A stretch of 64,000 nucleotides of DNA from Blastomyces gilchristii SLH14081 (GCF_000003855.2 NW_003101672.1:333483-397482), one strand, 5' to 3'. Positions 24,002-36,769 are shown, counted from the first letter of the stretch. Notes: generated from the sequence alone by a model not told the origin. Translations and numbers: made by a program.

Positions 24002-25354
24002 AATAAGAAGTTATCTTATAAATAAAGAATAGAAAGATTGTTGAGAAGAGAGAGCTGTGAGAACTTTCTTACTTTAAAAACTCACAGAGTCATTATAAGA
24101 TTAAAACAGATATTTATAAATACAGCAGTAGTATTTCACTTTAATCTCTTACTTTTAATCAGATTAAAGACAGATATCTTCTTCTTTACAATTTCAGAAA
24201 TAGTCTTATAACTATAGTTAAATGAGAACTGAGTTTCAGTAATCTTTTTCTTATAAAAGATATAATCTGTAGAGATTAACTATAGTATTTATAATCAGAA
24301 GCTTCTTATAATAGTGAAATTCTTCTATTACTGATATCACTACTTTGAGCATCTTATAACAGTAATTACTGTTAGAACTGGCCCCAGTGACCGAATGGTT
24401 AATGCGGCCACCCGGTAGCGCCTTGGCGTGGGAAACCAAGGCGCGTGGGTTCGAAACCCGCAGGGGATACATTAAATCCGGAACTCAAGCACCTCAGGTT
24501 TCTAATAAATACAGAGGTGTACAAATCGCTCCAATGAATCACTCTATGTTCCTGGGCTGGGAAGTTATTATCGCATGTATCTAATTGTCACTTCTTTGTA
24601 TTTTCCTATGTTCTTGTTATCTTGGCGTGGTCTCAACACCTGTATTTCCTCCTGTATAACCAACACTTGACCTGTATTTAACATCACGCAAGGACTCATC
24701 ATAAGCTCCGCTTGTATATGAGTATAATGAAAGAATAATAGTAATAATAATAAACTGTTAGAACTGAAAATAACAGCTTATAATAGTTCACTTTAATTAA
24801 GAAACTCTCACAGTGATAGATTTACTGAGCTCAGAAACTAAGTGAGTTCTGATTCAAGATAGAGTATATTAAGAGAATTAAGAACTCAGTAGATGAACTC
24901 TCTTACAGATGTTACTATATTAAGAAGATTAAAGTAATAAATATAGAGAGATGAGAGAAGATAAAAAAACTTTTTAAAATACTCAGACTGAGTATTATAA
25001 AGAGATTGACTGAAGAGTATCTTAATCTTTTATAACAGAAGAGAGAGAAGAGAGAAGAGAAGTCTGTATAACTACTTTCTATAATACTGAGAGTTAACAC
25101 TCTGAAACTCTCTGTAAGAATTCTTGAAGAGAGTATCTATAATCTGAAGAGTTTATAAGCTTTGAGAAGTACTGTGAAAGATCTGATATAAGAGAAAACA
25201 GAGTATAAGTCTTTATAAGATCTTCTATTCAGATTATCAGAACTGTAACTGAAGAATGAATATACTTAGTATATTCAGAAACTACTTATAGCAGAGATTA
25301 ATTCTGCAGAAATAAAGAATTAAAGAAACTTAAATAATCTCTTATAAAGAGATA
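24002..25354 (+). mobile_element. GyC retrotransposon, pol fragment (copy GyC-3)
   Basis: The sequence is collinear with about 14190-15160 of GyC-1 once the SINE at 24381-24753 is taken out. It covers RNase H (I-N-Y-x-I-x-x-Q-K-L-L near 24270-24310) and the linker to integrase. It is truncated on the left by LINE-b and on the right by a broken SINE. It is the outermost host element visible in the window. No intact frame remains. Confidence 0.82.
24381..24753 (+). mobile_element. tRNA-derived SINE, complete (copy 1)
   Basis: This 373-bp element has a tRNA-like head of about 90 bp: an A-box-like gaatggttaatgcggc, a stem ccttgg...ccaagg, and a B box ggttcgaaacc at 24449-24459. A ~230-bp body and a tail gaaagaataatagtaataataataa follow. 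It is framed by 13-bp direct repeats actgttagaactg at 24368-24380 and 24754-24766, so both ends are exact. It sits in GyC-3 and is little damaged. The head would have provided an internal RNA polymerase III promoter. It is not a working tRNA gene because the acceptor ends pair poorly; the parent tRNA is not assigned. Confidence 0.92.
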
Positions 25355-25587
25355 GTTTTATTATTATTATTATTATTATTCTTTCATTATACTCATATGC
25401 AAGCAGAGCTTATAATGAGTTCTTATGTGATGTTAAATACAGCTCAAGTGTTAATTATATCGAAGGAAATACAGGTGTTAAGACTATGCTCAGATAACAA
25501 GAACATAGAAAAATATAAAGAAGTGATAATTAAATACATGCAATAATAACTTCTCAGCTCAGGAACATAGAGTGATTCATTAAAGCG
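25355..25587 (-). mobile_element. tRNA-derived SINE, truncated (copy 3)
   Basis: In reverse, this matches the SINE 3' body and its (AAT)n tail (seen as ttattatt at about 25357-25380). The element is cut at 25587 by the 5' LTR of GyA-1, about half way through the body. The head should lie beyond the far end of GyA-1, outside the window. It is more damaged than the other two copies. Confidence 0.8.
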
Positions 25588-25900
25588 TGTGACAGGCTGC
25601 GCCCGATTAATTATATAGACTATTTCATTACGCTTTATAGATTCCGCTGAAAGCTTCAATTCTCAGTCATTAATTCTCAGCTGAAAAACTCACAGAATTT
25701 TTATTCTTTCACTCTGAAGCTTCATTATATACATAGAATTTCTATTCTTTCACTCTGAATCTTCACTGCATATGTGTATAAATATCTACTCTGATTACTG
25801 ATTTCTGTACTTTGTGTTTTTTTCTTCTCTAATGTTTTTCACTTTTGTATTATAAGATCTATATATATTGTACTAATCTATTCAGTGTAGACCTCTTACA
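25588..25900 (+). repeat. GyA-1 5' LTR
   Basis: 313 bp, TGTGACAGGC...CTCTTACA. It contains a ~41-bp tandem duplication (two copies of ttctattctttcactctgaa) shared with GyA-5. GyA-2 and GyA-3 lack it. Confidence 0.85.
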
Positions 25901-26187
25901 CTTGAAAAACATTCATCATCTTTTTATTAGAAACAATTACTTATCAAGAAATCTGAATGTATAATAATATGTAAGAAATAGAGAAATAATTAATCAGTTA
26001 AGTGAATACTGACTCTCTAGATAGAAGCTTACTCATCAGTCACTCTAACTCTGCAAGAAGATCTTATAAAGAGAATAAAAATCTTATAAGAGAATATCAG
26101 TAAAAGATCTGAGAGTTCTAACATTATAAATGTATGAGATATTCATATGATTACATTTCTTCTGATTCTGCAGATATCACACATCTG

Positions 26188-27860
26188 ATGAATGATACAG
26201 CTATGTCTACTGATAATATGAGAGAATTCTTGAACATGAGTATAGATGCAGTGTCACAGTGACTCTAAGCAATGTTGAAATTACAACAGCAACAGATAGC
26301 TGATATGCATGCAACTTAATAATGTCAATATGAGAAAATTCAACAAGTATTTTAACTAGAAACATCTGTACAAGCAATTTCAACACTGACTGAATCAGAT
26401 ATGAATATAATATAAGCACTGAAGAAATATTTAGATACTTCTACATATTTCAATACTTCTAATCTCACTCTCAATTCATCATGAAGATTGGAAATGCTTG
26501 TAAAACTAAGTGTAGATGAAGATGCTATTGATCTGTTAACTAATCAAGATTAATATATTAATGCTCAATTGAAGAATTGTGTGAGATAGAAGTTTCATTC
26601 ATGAATAAAGACATGTGAACCGACATAATATACATTCAATAATATTATCAAACATCTCAATATTCTGTTCTGAGACACTGCTATATAACAGAAGATATTA
26701 GATTGATTACAGAGTATCTGACAGAGAAATACTTCTCTTACAATATTCATTTCTGATTTCAACATCAAGATTCTAGAAGCAGATGATCAATCTTGAGAGA
26801 ATTGAATGAAGATTAATATACTTAAGAAAGTATTAACTTTCAAACTCTTACAGACTCTTGTAAGTGTAGATGAAGACATAACTTATAAAGACTTCTATAT
26901 ATAACTCTGAATATTGAATAACTCTCTGATCAAGCTCAGGAGTATACAGAATAGTGATAGATGATATTACATCTCAGTTACTTATACATCTACACTGAAG
27001 AATGATAATGCAGATGTCATGAATTCAGTGAACTTAAATATCTTTATCTCAGCAGAAGTTTTCACTGTCTGAATAGGCTTCTGAGTCTCTGAGATTACTT
27101 CTGAAGAAGTTCTCAATTGATGTCAATGAGAGATGTACATTAATTATAACTGATCAGAATATATCACTTTCAACTGCTAATAAGTCTATGTATCTTCTTA
27201 TTTAAAAGAAAGATCAACATCAGGAGACTGACCGCCAGAACCATGAATTTCATGTTTGATCTCATTTGGTCTGGTCTCATACATTTCTTGGCGTGAATCC
27301 CGCTGGGACTAGCCATCAAAAAAACATGCAAAGTGACTATATATCAGATCTTACAATGGAACCATCACTTGAAAAAAATGAGAAAGTGGTCTCATTTGAT
27401 CCTATTTAGTCCCATTCTTGGTATAAAGTTACTATTTTTAGAGATTTTAAGGTTTTTTTAGACTATTTTTAATTTTTTAAAAAGTGACGCTTTTTGATAA
27501 CACTCAAATGAGATTTAAAGTCATTTAAAGCAATAAAAATAATTTAAATTGAGAAGTGGAAATCATGGTCTCATTTGGAAAATGTGACAAGAGTAGACAG
27601 TAAGTCTCACTGAGACAGTATGAAACTACTATCTAATGTTAAAACTGTGTAATGGGATCAGTCGAATTGGTAATGAGACTATCAAAAATCTGGTCCTGGT
27701 CTCAGACACAGTCACACGGTCAGTCTAAACATCAGCAGTCTGTATCAATTATATTACACTGAAGAAAGATTCAGAAGATAACTATGAAAATATCTCAATA
27801 AAACAGAGAAAAGATTAACTTCTATTCAAGTTTATAAACAAAGACTTGAAGAGATCAGAT
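26188..27860 (+). pseudogene. GyA-1 gag
   Basis: The ATG at 26188 opens a readable stretch (M-N-D-T-A-M-S-T-D-N-M-R-E-F-L) that continues, with degraded Trp/Gln codons, to the MITE at 27224 and resumes at 27728. A Q-Q-Q-Q-I-A-D-M-H segment near 26290 suggests a coiled region. No CCHC knuckle could be seen in this family, unlike GyB, GyC and GyD. Its role as gag is inferred from position between leader and protease, and from conservation with GyA-2 and GyA-3. Confidence 0.65.
27224..27727 (+). mobile_element. hAT-like MITE, copy 2
   Basis: 504 bp with ends GAGACTGACCG...CAGTCTA and 8-bp target duplications aacatcag at 27216-27223 and 27728-27735. It is nearly identical to copy 3 and retains many GG and CC steps while the surrounding GyA-1 gag is degraded. 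Confidence 0.9.
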
Positions 27861-27879
27861 GATAATAATTTAAAGAGAA

Positions 27880-30800
27880 AATAATAATTAATGCAATTCT
27901 TGTATCTACTGTGATTGATAACATGTATAATATGAAAGTTATGTTAGACAACAGTCTATGCTACTATGTAATGATTAAATCTTCAGTCATAAGATGTTAT
28001 AATCTTCAGTGTATTCTTGTATTAAAATCTCAACTTGTTGCAAAATTTGATGATTCAAAAGACATTCATATCTATTTTATAATGAAACTAAACATAGATA
28101 TCAGAGGATATTAATTTGAAGATGCATATATATATGAAGTTGATAATCTTGACTATAATCTTATACTAGAACTTATCTGACTATCTGAATAAGACATCTT
28201 ATTAAATGCTTAAAACAGAAGCTTAATATTCTCTAACAATGATAAAATTCATAAAGATAATATTTACAAGACTATGAACCTTACACAGATCTCTGTCAAT
28301 ACTTATGAAATACTCTGAAAAGGAAGTTATTGATAAGATCACTAACAAAGTCACTGATAGCAGAATTATATAACAATCTATTCTATCAGTCTGACTGATA
28401 TTAAGAAAGCTCTAGAGAAGTTATTCTGTACTATAATAATAGATTCTTATACAAAACTCTTCTAATAATATTACAAATATCTAGATATCTTCTGATAAGA
28501 TAATATTATAAATATATCTCTCTTACAAGACTCAGAAGTGAATCACAGTATCAAGTTAGAAAAGAAGAATGATAAGAACTCTGAGTTATTATAAGACTCT
28601 CTTTACAATATATCTTGTGATGAACTTCTTCTTCTTTAGAAGACACTTAATAATCTGTTAAATAAGAAATTTATATATATTAGTAACTCTTCTACTGCAG
28701 CTTCTATTCTCTTTACAAAGAAATCAGATAAAGAACTTTGATTTCATGTGAACTATCAAGATCTGAACAGATTAATAAAGAAAGATTATTATTTCTTATC
28801 TCTTATCAATGACACTCTAGTATATATTGAATAAGCTCAATAATTTATAAAGCTAGATGTTATCATTATATTCTATAAGATTTATATCACTGAAGTAGAT
28901 AAATGACTTACAGTATTTTTAACATATTATAATCTCTTTGAATGAGTGGTCACACTCTTTAACCTGACTAATATTCTCAGTATATTTCAGAAGTATATTA
29001 ATTAAACACTCTGAGATTTTCTTAATAAGTTTGTATCTGCATATCTAGATGACATTCTCATCTTTATCAATGAATTCAGAAAGCAGCATCAGAAATATAT
29101 ATAAAGAGTATTATAATAATTATAAGAAGCACAACTATCAATAGATATTGATAAGTATAATTTTAAAGTTAAGAGTTCAAAATATCTAGATTTTATTATA
29201 GAAGCTGATAAGAAAATTTAAATGAATTCTGAGAAGATCTCTGTCATTCTCAAATAAGAAGCTTTTTATACTGTGAAAGATTTAAAACGCTTTATCAGAT
29301 TTACTAACTTCTACCAGTGATTTATATAAAACTTCTCAGATATCATAAGATTACTTACAGAACTTATTAAGAAGAACTCAGTATTTCAGTGATCAGCAGA
29401 CACTGAAGCTGCATTTATATAAATAAAGAAAATATTCATTAATATCTCTCTGTTAATTATATTTTATACTGATTATAAGATAGTTATCAAAGTTAACTTC
29501 TCTGACTATATTATAGAAAAAGCTATATTATAATATAATAATGAAAATATCTTATAATTATACATCTTCATATTTAAGAAACTGAGTCTTACTGAATACA
29601 ATTATGAGATCTATAATAAGAAACTTCTTATAATTATACACTGTCTAGAAGAATGAGATTCTGAACTCTGAAGTATCTTTAAATTTGAGATAATTACAGA
29701 TTATAAGAATCTCAAGTACTTTATACTTATCTGTAAGCTTACTGAACATCAGATGCAATAATCTGAGCTGTTGAGCTATTTTTATTTTACTATACACTAT
29801 GACTCTGACAGTCAGAATCTGATAACAGATGCTCTCTTATAATAAGAGTAAGATATATTTTTTAAGAAAATAGACATCTGTTAAATAAACTAAGAATATC
29901 AGCTTCTAGATCTGAAAATATTAGTTGATTAAGATAAAACAACTTATAACACTATACATACTTTTTAAATTAGAACACTCTCTCTCTGTACTGTTATTAA
30001 CACTAACACTGATACTGATACTGATACTAATATCTCAACTTCTTCTAAATCTATACTGAATGAATTATGATATATAATAGCTTAAACTGATGAACTTCTT
30101 CAAGTACTCACTGAAGTAGTATATCAAGAAGCACTCCGATTTCTCTCAGAACTATGTATAAGAACTGATATCTCAGAATGCTTAATTAATAATAATAATA
30201 CTCTATAATTTTATAAATGATGTTGAGTCTCTCACTCTGAACTCTTATATACTGAGATAATACAAGAGATACATGATTTATATATAATTAGTTACTTAAA
30301 ATTATAAGTAAGTATACTGAATAATCTCTCAAGAGTTCTACTGATCTGAGATATTAAATAGTATCAGATATTTCATCTGAAACTGCAACTGTTATTGTTT
30401 CATTATCTTGTAAAAGAACTGTAGAAAAGATCTACTGAAATTACTTAATATCTCTGACAAAATCTGATAAGATATAGTAATTAACTTCACTGTTAATCTC
30501 TCTAAGAGTAAGAGTTATAAAAGTATTCTGATTACTATAAACTGATTAAGTAAAGATATAATATTAAAATCTTATTATAAGATAAATACTGAATAAGTCA
30601 CTGAAGTCTTTCTACAGAGTCTGTTCTATTAGATGTATAAATTACTGAGATTTATAGTCTCAGATTACAGCTGTCAATTTGTAAGTATTTTATAAATAAG
30701 AATCTGTCAAGTTCTCAAGATTATATACTATTTATTAACTATTTATCACTCTGAGACTGATAATACATTAGAATAAATAATTCAGACTGTAAGGAACTAT

Positions 30801-31480
30801 CTATATAAGTTCTGTAATTATTTATAGAATGATTGATATGATCTTCTTCTATATACAGAGATTACTATTAATGATTAAGACATTATTTCAACAGATGTAA
30901 GCCTGTTCTTTCTTACACACAGTTATTATATAAAAGTGTTAAATCTTCTAAAGATTACACAGTTTATACTGAATTTATGCAGTCTGATTCAGATTGCTGA
31001 TAATATAGTAATAAAGCTCTGAGATATCTGTGACTGAGTAGAAGTCTTTATAATAAGTGCTAAACAAGATTAAGATGATTGAATTAATATTCACTGAGAT
31101 TCTATTAAGTAATATAAGATAGAAGATCTGATGTAATTGAATCTTAAGAATATACAGATTATATACTCATCTTCTACACTGAATTACTACTATATCAAGT
31201 ATAAAGTGATAGAAGTTCTAAACAGTTATAACTACTGTTTTAATACATTATCAGAAATTTATAATATCTTTTATATAAGCTTATTTTATTATACTGTCAC
31301 TGATCTATTCTCTTCTCAACTGACTTTTAACTGATAACTGTCAGAGATTATAGAAGAAGATAATGAACTTGAATGAGAGATTAAAGATATTCTTGATAAG
31401 AGATCTTATAACTGCAACTGATAATATCTTATTAAATAAGTTAACTATAATTATCTGATATGAACTCTGAGCTCTGTGTT
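27880..31480 (+). pseudogene. GyA-1 pol: protease-RT-RNase H-integrase-chromodomain
   Basis: The protease stretch is open at 27911-28114, with the active site degraded to L-D-N-S-L-C-Y-Y. RT: V-N-Y-x-D-L-N-R-L near 28750 and an intact Y-L-D-D-I-L-I-F near 29040. RNase H follows from about 29390 (D-T-E-A-A-F, then a Y-N-Y-E-I-Y segment near 29600). Integrase occupies about 30100-31130. An open stretch at 31137-31334 belongs to its C-terminal part. The end, N-E-L-E then D-I-L-D-K-R-S-Y near 31360-31405, is a chromodomain start, clearer in GyA-2. The order is typical of chromoviruses. Dozens of stops. Confidence 0.83.
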
Positions 31481-31556
31481 ATCTAAGACAGTAGCTCTTA
31501 CCTAATAAGAACTATATATCTGTAATTCTATATCACTTCTGAAAAGAGAGAACTAA

Positions 31557-31758
31557 TGTGACAGATTGTGTCTGATTAATTATATAGACTATTTTATTAC
31601 ACTTTATAGATTTCACTGAAAGCTCTGATTCTCAGTTACTGATTCTCAGCTGAAAAACTCACAGAATCTCTATTCTTTCACTCTGAAGCTTTACTATGTA
31701 TATGTATAAATATTCACTCTGATTGCTAATTTCTGTACTTTCTCTTTTTTTCTTCTCT
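31557..31758 (+). repeat. GyA-1 3' LTR, truncated
   Basis: The first ~200 bp of the LTR (TGTGACAGATTGTG...), with a heavily degraded inner end. It is cut by the GyB-1 5' LTR at 31759; the rest should lie beyond the window. Confidence 0.8.
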
Positions 31759-31925
31759 TGTGGTTCGGAAGAACGTACGACTGTCAGATAATAATGCGGC
31801 CGCTTCCGAACTTGCTTACGAATGTCAAGGGGCCATAGCAGCCACCAATTAATTTAGTGTACAGTATATAAGAAGCCAGCATACACCTGTAATTGTATGC
31901 TGACTTAAGTAACCTTTGAATGACA
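31759..31925 (+). repeat. GyB-1 5' LTR
   Basis: 167 bp, TGTGGTTCGG...GAATGACA. The outer 75 bp are rich in CG (cggaagaacgtacgac, atgcggccgcttccg). The inner half is degraded. Confidence 0.9.
31865..31872 (+). promoter_or_regulatory. TATA-like box in the GyB LTR
   Basis: tatataag is conserved in all four GyB LTRs of the window (also near 625, 36825 and 45421 on the relevant strand), including degraded ones. Its position about two-thirds into the LTR suits the RNA polymerase II promoter that drives element transcription. Transcription itself is inferred. Confidence 0.45.
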
Positions 31926-32339
31926 TCTGATAGCATGTCTCAAAAACTGGTGAGAAGCACAGACTTCTTCAGAGTGTGATAATTCTGTCTACAAAGTAAT
32001 TCATAGTTATCATATCAGTGTGATTCTAAAAACATCTCAAAAGATAGTGTATGAAGAGCAGTGAGCAGAAGAGTATCTAATTGATACTGCTTCACTTGTT
32101 AAGGACAAACTTCACACTCAGGTGAATGTCATATATGATATATGAACAGATAAGATATGAAAAAGAGAATGAGAGCAGTGAATCAGATTCAAAGAAGTTC
32201 ACTCTCTACTCAAAAGAAGAATAAAAAGAGAGATAATCATCACTGAAATTATACAATAATAACAGAAAATCAGAAGTCATATCACAATATAACAATATAG
32301 TGATATAATGATAAACATTATACAATTAATAAGAAATCA

Positions 32340-33560
32340 CTGAAATGAACATCTTCTCTAGTCAATATAAATAACACTCTTCTCTGTTATCTGAATCAGA
32401 AGATATGCAGAATCTCTCAGAGAATTTACTCAAAGTAGTAAGAAAAGAAGCTGAGATCACTGAACTGAAATCAAAGCTCTGTATATATACCAGAATTCTA
32501 AATGAAATCAAGACCTTGTGTACACAGTGACAGACTAAGGTGAAAGTCAAACAATAATTAGCATTCACTGCAGATTAAGTATTCACTATAAAGAGCTTCA
32601 CTGACACAATCATCATCATTAATAAAAATAGAGAAAATCAGGTCTTAGATCTGCAGTGAGAGATTGAATGTTTACATAGATAGATAATTATATTAAATCT
32701 GAAGATCTTATTATAATTGTTCACAATCTCTTCAGAAGTATATATATTATCAGAGACTGCTGCACAGAATGAGAATCTGAACATGAAATACATCAAGCTA
32801 AGAGATCTGCTGAAACTATTAAGCTTTAATAATAATTGAAAAAATGATGCTGTAATCAGCTGCCTAAGTCAGATGTGATCATATTATTGAATTGAATACA
32901 AACTTATAGACAGACAGTTAACAGAATTTCAACAAGTATTAAAATCTGCTGTATTTCTACATGAAAAAGTGAAGTTATTATAAATAACTGATAAAAAGAT
33001 GAATCTCACAGATCTGAAATAATATTCATTCTTATAAATATAAAATGAGTTTTTCAAATGAATCTTATATAACTTTAAGAAAGTGAATATATAAGACAAG
33101 TATTATAAATACTTTACTAAGTATAGATAAATAAGCAATCTTATATTATACTTTATACACTTCAGCTTACACTATCTCATATTAAATGAAGATCTTTTAA
33201 CATCTTTCTATTTACAGATCTTCATTTATAATCTTATATCTAAGTTAAGAGTGAAATAAAAATACTTAATCTTATAATCAGACACAGTGAAGAAAGCATA
33301 TAATATTCTCATTATATAAGAATAAGTAAGTCAATTATAATAGAAAATACTATAATCAAGTATGTCTTAACAGAGAACAGATAATCAGACTTCTATAATA
33401 TAAGTTATATACTCAGACACAATGAATTTAGATCTGAATGTCATTGCTAAAGCACTGAATCTCTTGAAAAAGAAATTCTCTGAGTGAAAATCTTGATATT
33501 ATAAGTATTAAGCTTGCTTCAACTACAGATGCCAGAATCATAATACAAAGAATTACACAC
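32340..33560 (+). pseudogene. GyB-1 gag
   Basis: The plus-strand frame runs from about 32350 to 33560 with degraded Trp/Gln codons. Near 33508-33550 it contains a nucleocapsid knuckle in decayed form, C-F-N-Y-R-C-Q-N-H-N-T-K-N-Y, where the second and last Cys of C-x2-C-x4-H-x4-C have become Tyr. GyB-2 keeps C-F-N-C at the same place (about 43764-43753, minus strand). Upstream is a long helical, Glu/Lys/Gln-rich part. Confidence 0.72.
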
Positions 33561-33779
33561 AGTGTGCACAGTTAAGAGAAGTAAGAAAGTTAAAAAACTA
33601 GCAGAATCAGTGAGCTCAGAGATACTTACTGATATTCTATAAAAAGTCTTCAAAGTGAAAGAGATGTCTGTATTAGAAAACTCTCTGAATTCTATAAATA
33701 TTAAGAGAAAGCAGGCTTCTGACTGAGATACAGATGAGAATGAAATGAACACTCATCTTAATATCTTGAGACTTAAAAT

Positions 33780-36769
33780 ATTAATATATAAAGAGCACTT
33801 AAATAAGAATTAAGAGATGACTGTAAAAGTATTAGCAGATATAGAAGCTTTTATATAATATATTAGTGATTATATAATTTAAAGACTGAAAGAGATTTAT
33901 TAAGTAAAGAATCTCTGATGTATAAGATTATCTGATAATTAATATTTGATATTATCTATAAGAGTAAGAGTTCTCTTACACTTCAGAGAATGATCTTGTT
34001 ATATTTAAGTATAAGAGCTGCAGAATGTGAAATACAATCATATTCTCAGACTTAATTGATTTTAAAGATTTAATCTGCAGATTCAATGATGTACATGTTA
34101 TATACAGTTAACTGATAAGAAGAAAATGATTTATACAATTCTATTAACTGATATGAGAAGAACATTTCATATCTCTGATATAGAAGAATTAAATCTGTTT
34201 AAATATTAATAAGTAAAGAGAACAATTTGTAAGATCTTATCTGAAAGCATTCTATATGTCATACAGAATCTGAAAGTGAAGAAAATGAAGATAATGAATA
34301 TATAGAAAAATAATTGTATAAAAAAGCTTCTGAAGAAGTATGAAAAGATCTTCTGAACAGATCTTTAACTGAAATTGCTACTGAAACAAGAATTTATACA
34401 TGAGATTAACACAGAGAATGTGAAAGTAGTTAATTAAAATGCATACTCTCTGTCATAAACACATTTTGAAGACCAGAAGTATCAGATCACAGATCTTCTA
34501 GAACATGATCTTATACAACTCTTATTAAGTATGTAAGACTTTTCAGTTCTATTTATGAAGAAGATGAGTGAGAAGTGATGAATGTGTATTAACTATTAAG
34601 CACTTAATAAACTTATAATCAAGAATGAATATTCACTATTATAGATTTAATAACAGTTGAATACAGTTGAAAATATCTGATATTTATTGAAGATCAATCT
34701 TCTCTCAGAATACTGATAAATCTGTATAGATGAACTATCAGTTCTATGAACTATATTTAATATACAATGAGAGAAGTTTGAATTTCTGATAATACTATTC
34801 AGTCTGATAAATGTATCTGTTATCTTTTAAATAATAATAAATATAATTCTTCATAAACAGAATGAAATCTCATATCTTGTATATTTCAATAACATTCTAG
34901 TCTTTTCAAACTCATATGATAAATATCTGAAGCATCTTAATAAAGTGCTTATAACTCTGACAGAGTATAAGCTCTATATTAAATTAATAAAGTGTGTGTT
35001 TGAAGTAGAAGAGTTAAAGTTTATAGAATAAGTAGTGAGTAATAACTGTATATATCTCATCTCAGAGAAATTGAATGTTATAGTAAATTAATCACAGCTG
35101 AGAAATATATATTATATATAATAGTTTCTTAAGTGAATCTTATATTACTGCAGATTTATCAAGAATTTTATATAAATATCTGCATTACTCTCAGATCTCT
35201 TAAGAGAAATAAATACAAATCTGTGAAAGAAGAAGATTTATTCAATTATCTGAAATATTATATATGAGATGACTTTTCTCACACTGAGAAAATGTGTGAT
35301 AACATTTTCAGTGCTTATTTAATCAGATTATGATAAATCTTTCTATATTGAGATGAATGCATCTGAATAAGCTATCAGAGACACTCTTCTACAGATAAGT
35401 AAGAACAGCAAGCTGCACTCAGTAATATATAATGATAGAAAACTATCAGATACTGAGCTCAATTACTCAGTGCATAAAAAGAAATTACTAGTAATTAAGC
35501 ACACACTGATATTGTGAAATAGATATATTAATAACAGTTATATAACAGTGATAATTATGAATCATGAAAGCCTTATCTATCTATAATCAATGATAAAACC
35601 TTTTAAACACTTAGTATGTTGCATCTCAGAGTTTTAAGTATATAATCTTCATATTAAATACTGAAAGAAATCAGACACTGTAATATCTGATATAATCAGT
35701 CACAGACCTGNNNNNNNNNNNNNNNNNNNNNNNNNNNNNNNNNNNNNNNNNNNNNNNNNNNNNNNNNNNNNNNNNNNNNNNNNNNNNNNNNNNNNNNNNN
35801 NNNNNNNNNNATCTATACTGAGAGAATGTATGAAATCAGAATGAGTGAATACAATAATCTCTTACTTAAAGAATGATAAGATATTGAATAATAAGTATCT
35901 TATAAAAGTAGTAGAAGAGATGCTTCTGAACTTCAAGCTAAGAAAATTAAGAAATGATGTTATACTTTATTATAATCTAGAATACACAGAAGCTCTCTAT
36001 TTAAAACATTTATTTAAATATGACTTAATAACTTATATGCATAAGAAATTCAGTCACTTAGAAAGCTCTGAACTTATAAGCATACTTGAATCAAGAGTAT
36101 ACTGATTAAGCATGACTGAGAACATTCAGATGTACACTCACAAGTGTCTGAATTATCAGATTGTGAAAGAATCTAAGAAAGAATTAGAATATGAGAAAGT
36201 ATAATATCAGATAAAATATACAATATAACTATTAAAACAATGAGAGATGAATCTTATAAACATACTACTGTGAATATCAAATGAAAATTGTTGAATAATC
36301 ACTGCTATTAATTATGCTACTGACTGATTAGTCATGAAAGTAGTTTCAGAGATAATAGAGAATATAATGATGAAGTTTCTATATAATAAAATCTATATTA
36401 ACTATAAAATGCTGTGTGAGATTCTAACTGATAACAGTGTAAATCTCATAGAAGAAGTAGTAAGACATTTCATAAGTCAGTTACAGACAAGATATTGTAG
36501 AACAATGTTATATCATTCACAGATAAACAGAAAGATAAAACACTTGAATAAAATCTTAAGTAACATGCTAATGAAATATCTAGTGAGTAAGCTGATATAA
36601 CTATGAGATAAATATCTCAGTCAGCTACTATTATTCATGTGAATTCAGCAGCATGCAGTCTTCAAGTGTTTATTATTCTATCTGTTATATGAATTGCATC
36701 CGCACATCTCAGAGAATGTTTCAGAAGAGATGAGAAAGAGAATAGCAGTTATAAACACAACAGTCACAG
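33780..36769 (+). pseudogene. GyB-1 pol: protease-RT-RNase H-integrase (N-terminal part)
   Basis: RT is preceded by K-L-L-x-x-Y-x-K-I-F and recognised by C-I-N-Y-x-A-L-N-K-L-I near 34580-34610 and by alignment to GyB-2. RNase H runs about 35280-35710, into the assembly gap. The integrase zinc finger region is open at 35845-36105, including H-K-K-F-S-H-L-E-S-S-E-L; then C-L-N-Y-Q-I-V near 36145 (degraded C-x2-C). The integrase core at 36334-36600 is open for 88 codons. GyB-2 interrupts the C-terminal part. Stops elsewhere make it inactive. Confidence 0.8.
35711..35810. other. Assembly gap (100 N)
   Basis: Exactly 100 N within the RNase H-integrase linker of GyB-1. Aligning both flanks to GyB-2 (about 41470-41580, minus strand) suggests only about 50 bp are missing, so the gap length is a placeholder. 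Confidence 0.98.

Larger units (their letters stand above)
25588..31758 (+). mobile_element. GyA chromodomain Ty3/Gypsy retrotransposon (copy GyA-1)
   Basis: 5' LTR 25588-25900; leader; gag from 26188; MITE insertion 27224-27727; protease, RT, RNase H, integrase and chromodomain to about 31480; 3' LTR from 31557, cut at 31758 by GyB-1. Without the MITE, and adding the missing LTR part, the element is about 5.7 kb, in agreement with GyA-2. It is inserted in SINE copy 3. All frames carry stops. Confidence 0.9.
31759..36769 (+). mobile_element. GyB Ty3/Gypsy retrotransposon, part 1 of 3 (copy GyB-1)
   Basis: 5' LTR 31759-31925, gag, RT, RNase H and most of integrase, on the plus strand. GyB-2 interrupts it at 36770. 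It resumes at 45532-46689, is interrupted again by GyA-2, and resumes at 62598 to beyond the window end. Sequence continuity was verified against GyB-2, which contains the uninterrupted order. A 100-N gap lies at 35711-35810. Confidence 0.88.

Noticed and set aside
24381..24475. A functional tRNA gene
   Set aside because: It is the head of a SINE: the same head occurs at 46001 with the same downstream body, tail and target duplications, and the acceptor stem does not close well.
24251..24584. Two overlapping ORFs (24251-24472 minus, 24387-24584 plus)
   Set aside because: Both lie over the SINE and its junction; SINEs do not encode protein.
25357..25380. Stand-alone (TTA)n microsatellite
   Set aside because: It is the reversed 3' tail of SINE copy 3; the same holds for the AAT runs near 220, 23990, 24740, 46360 and 52790, which are LINE or SINE tails.
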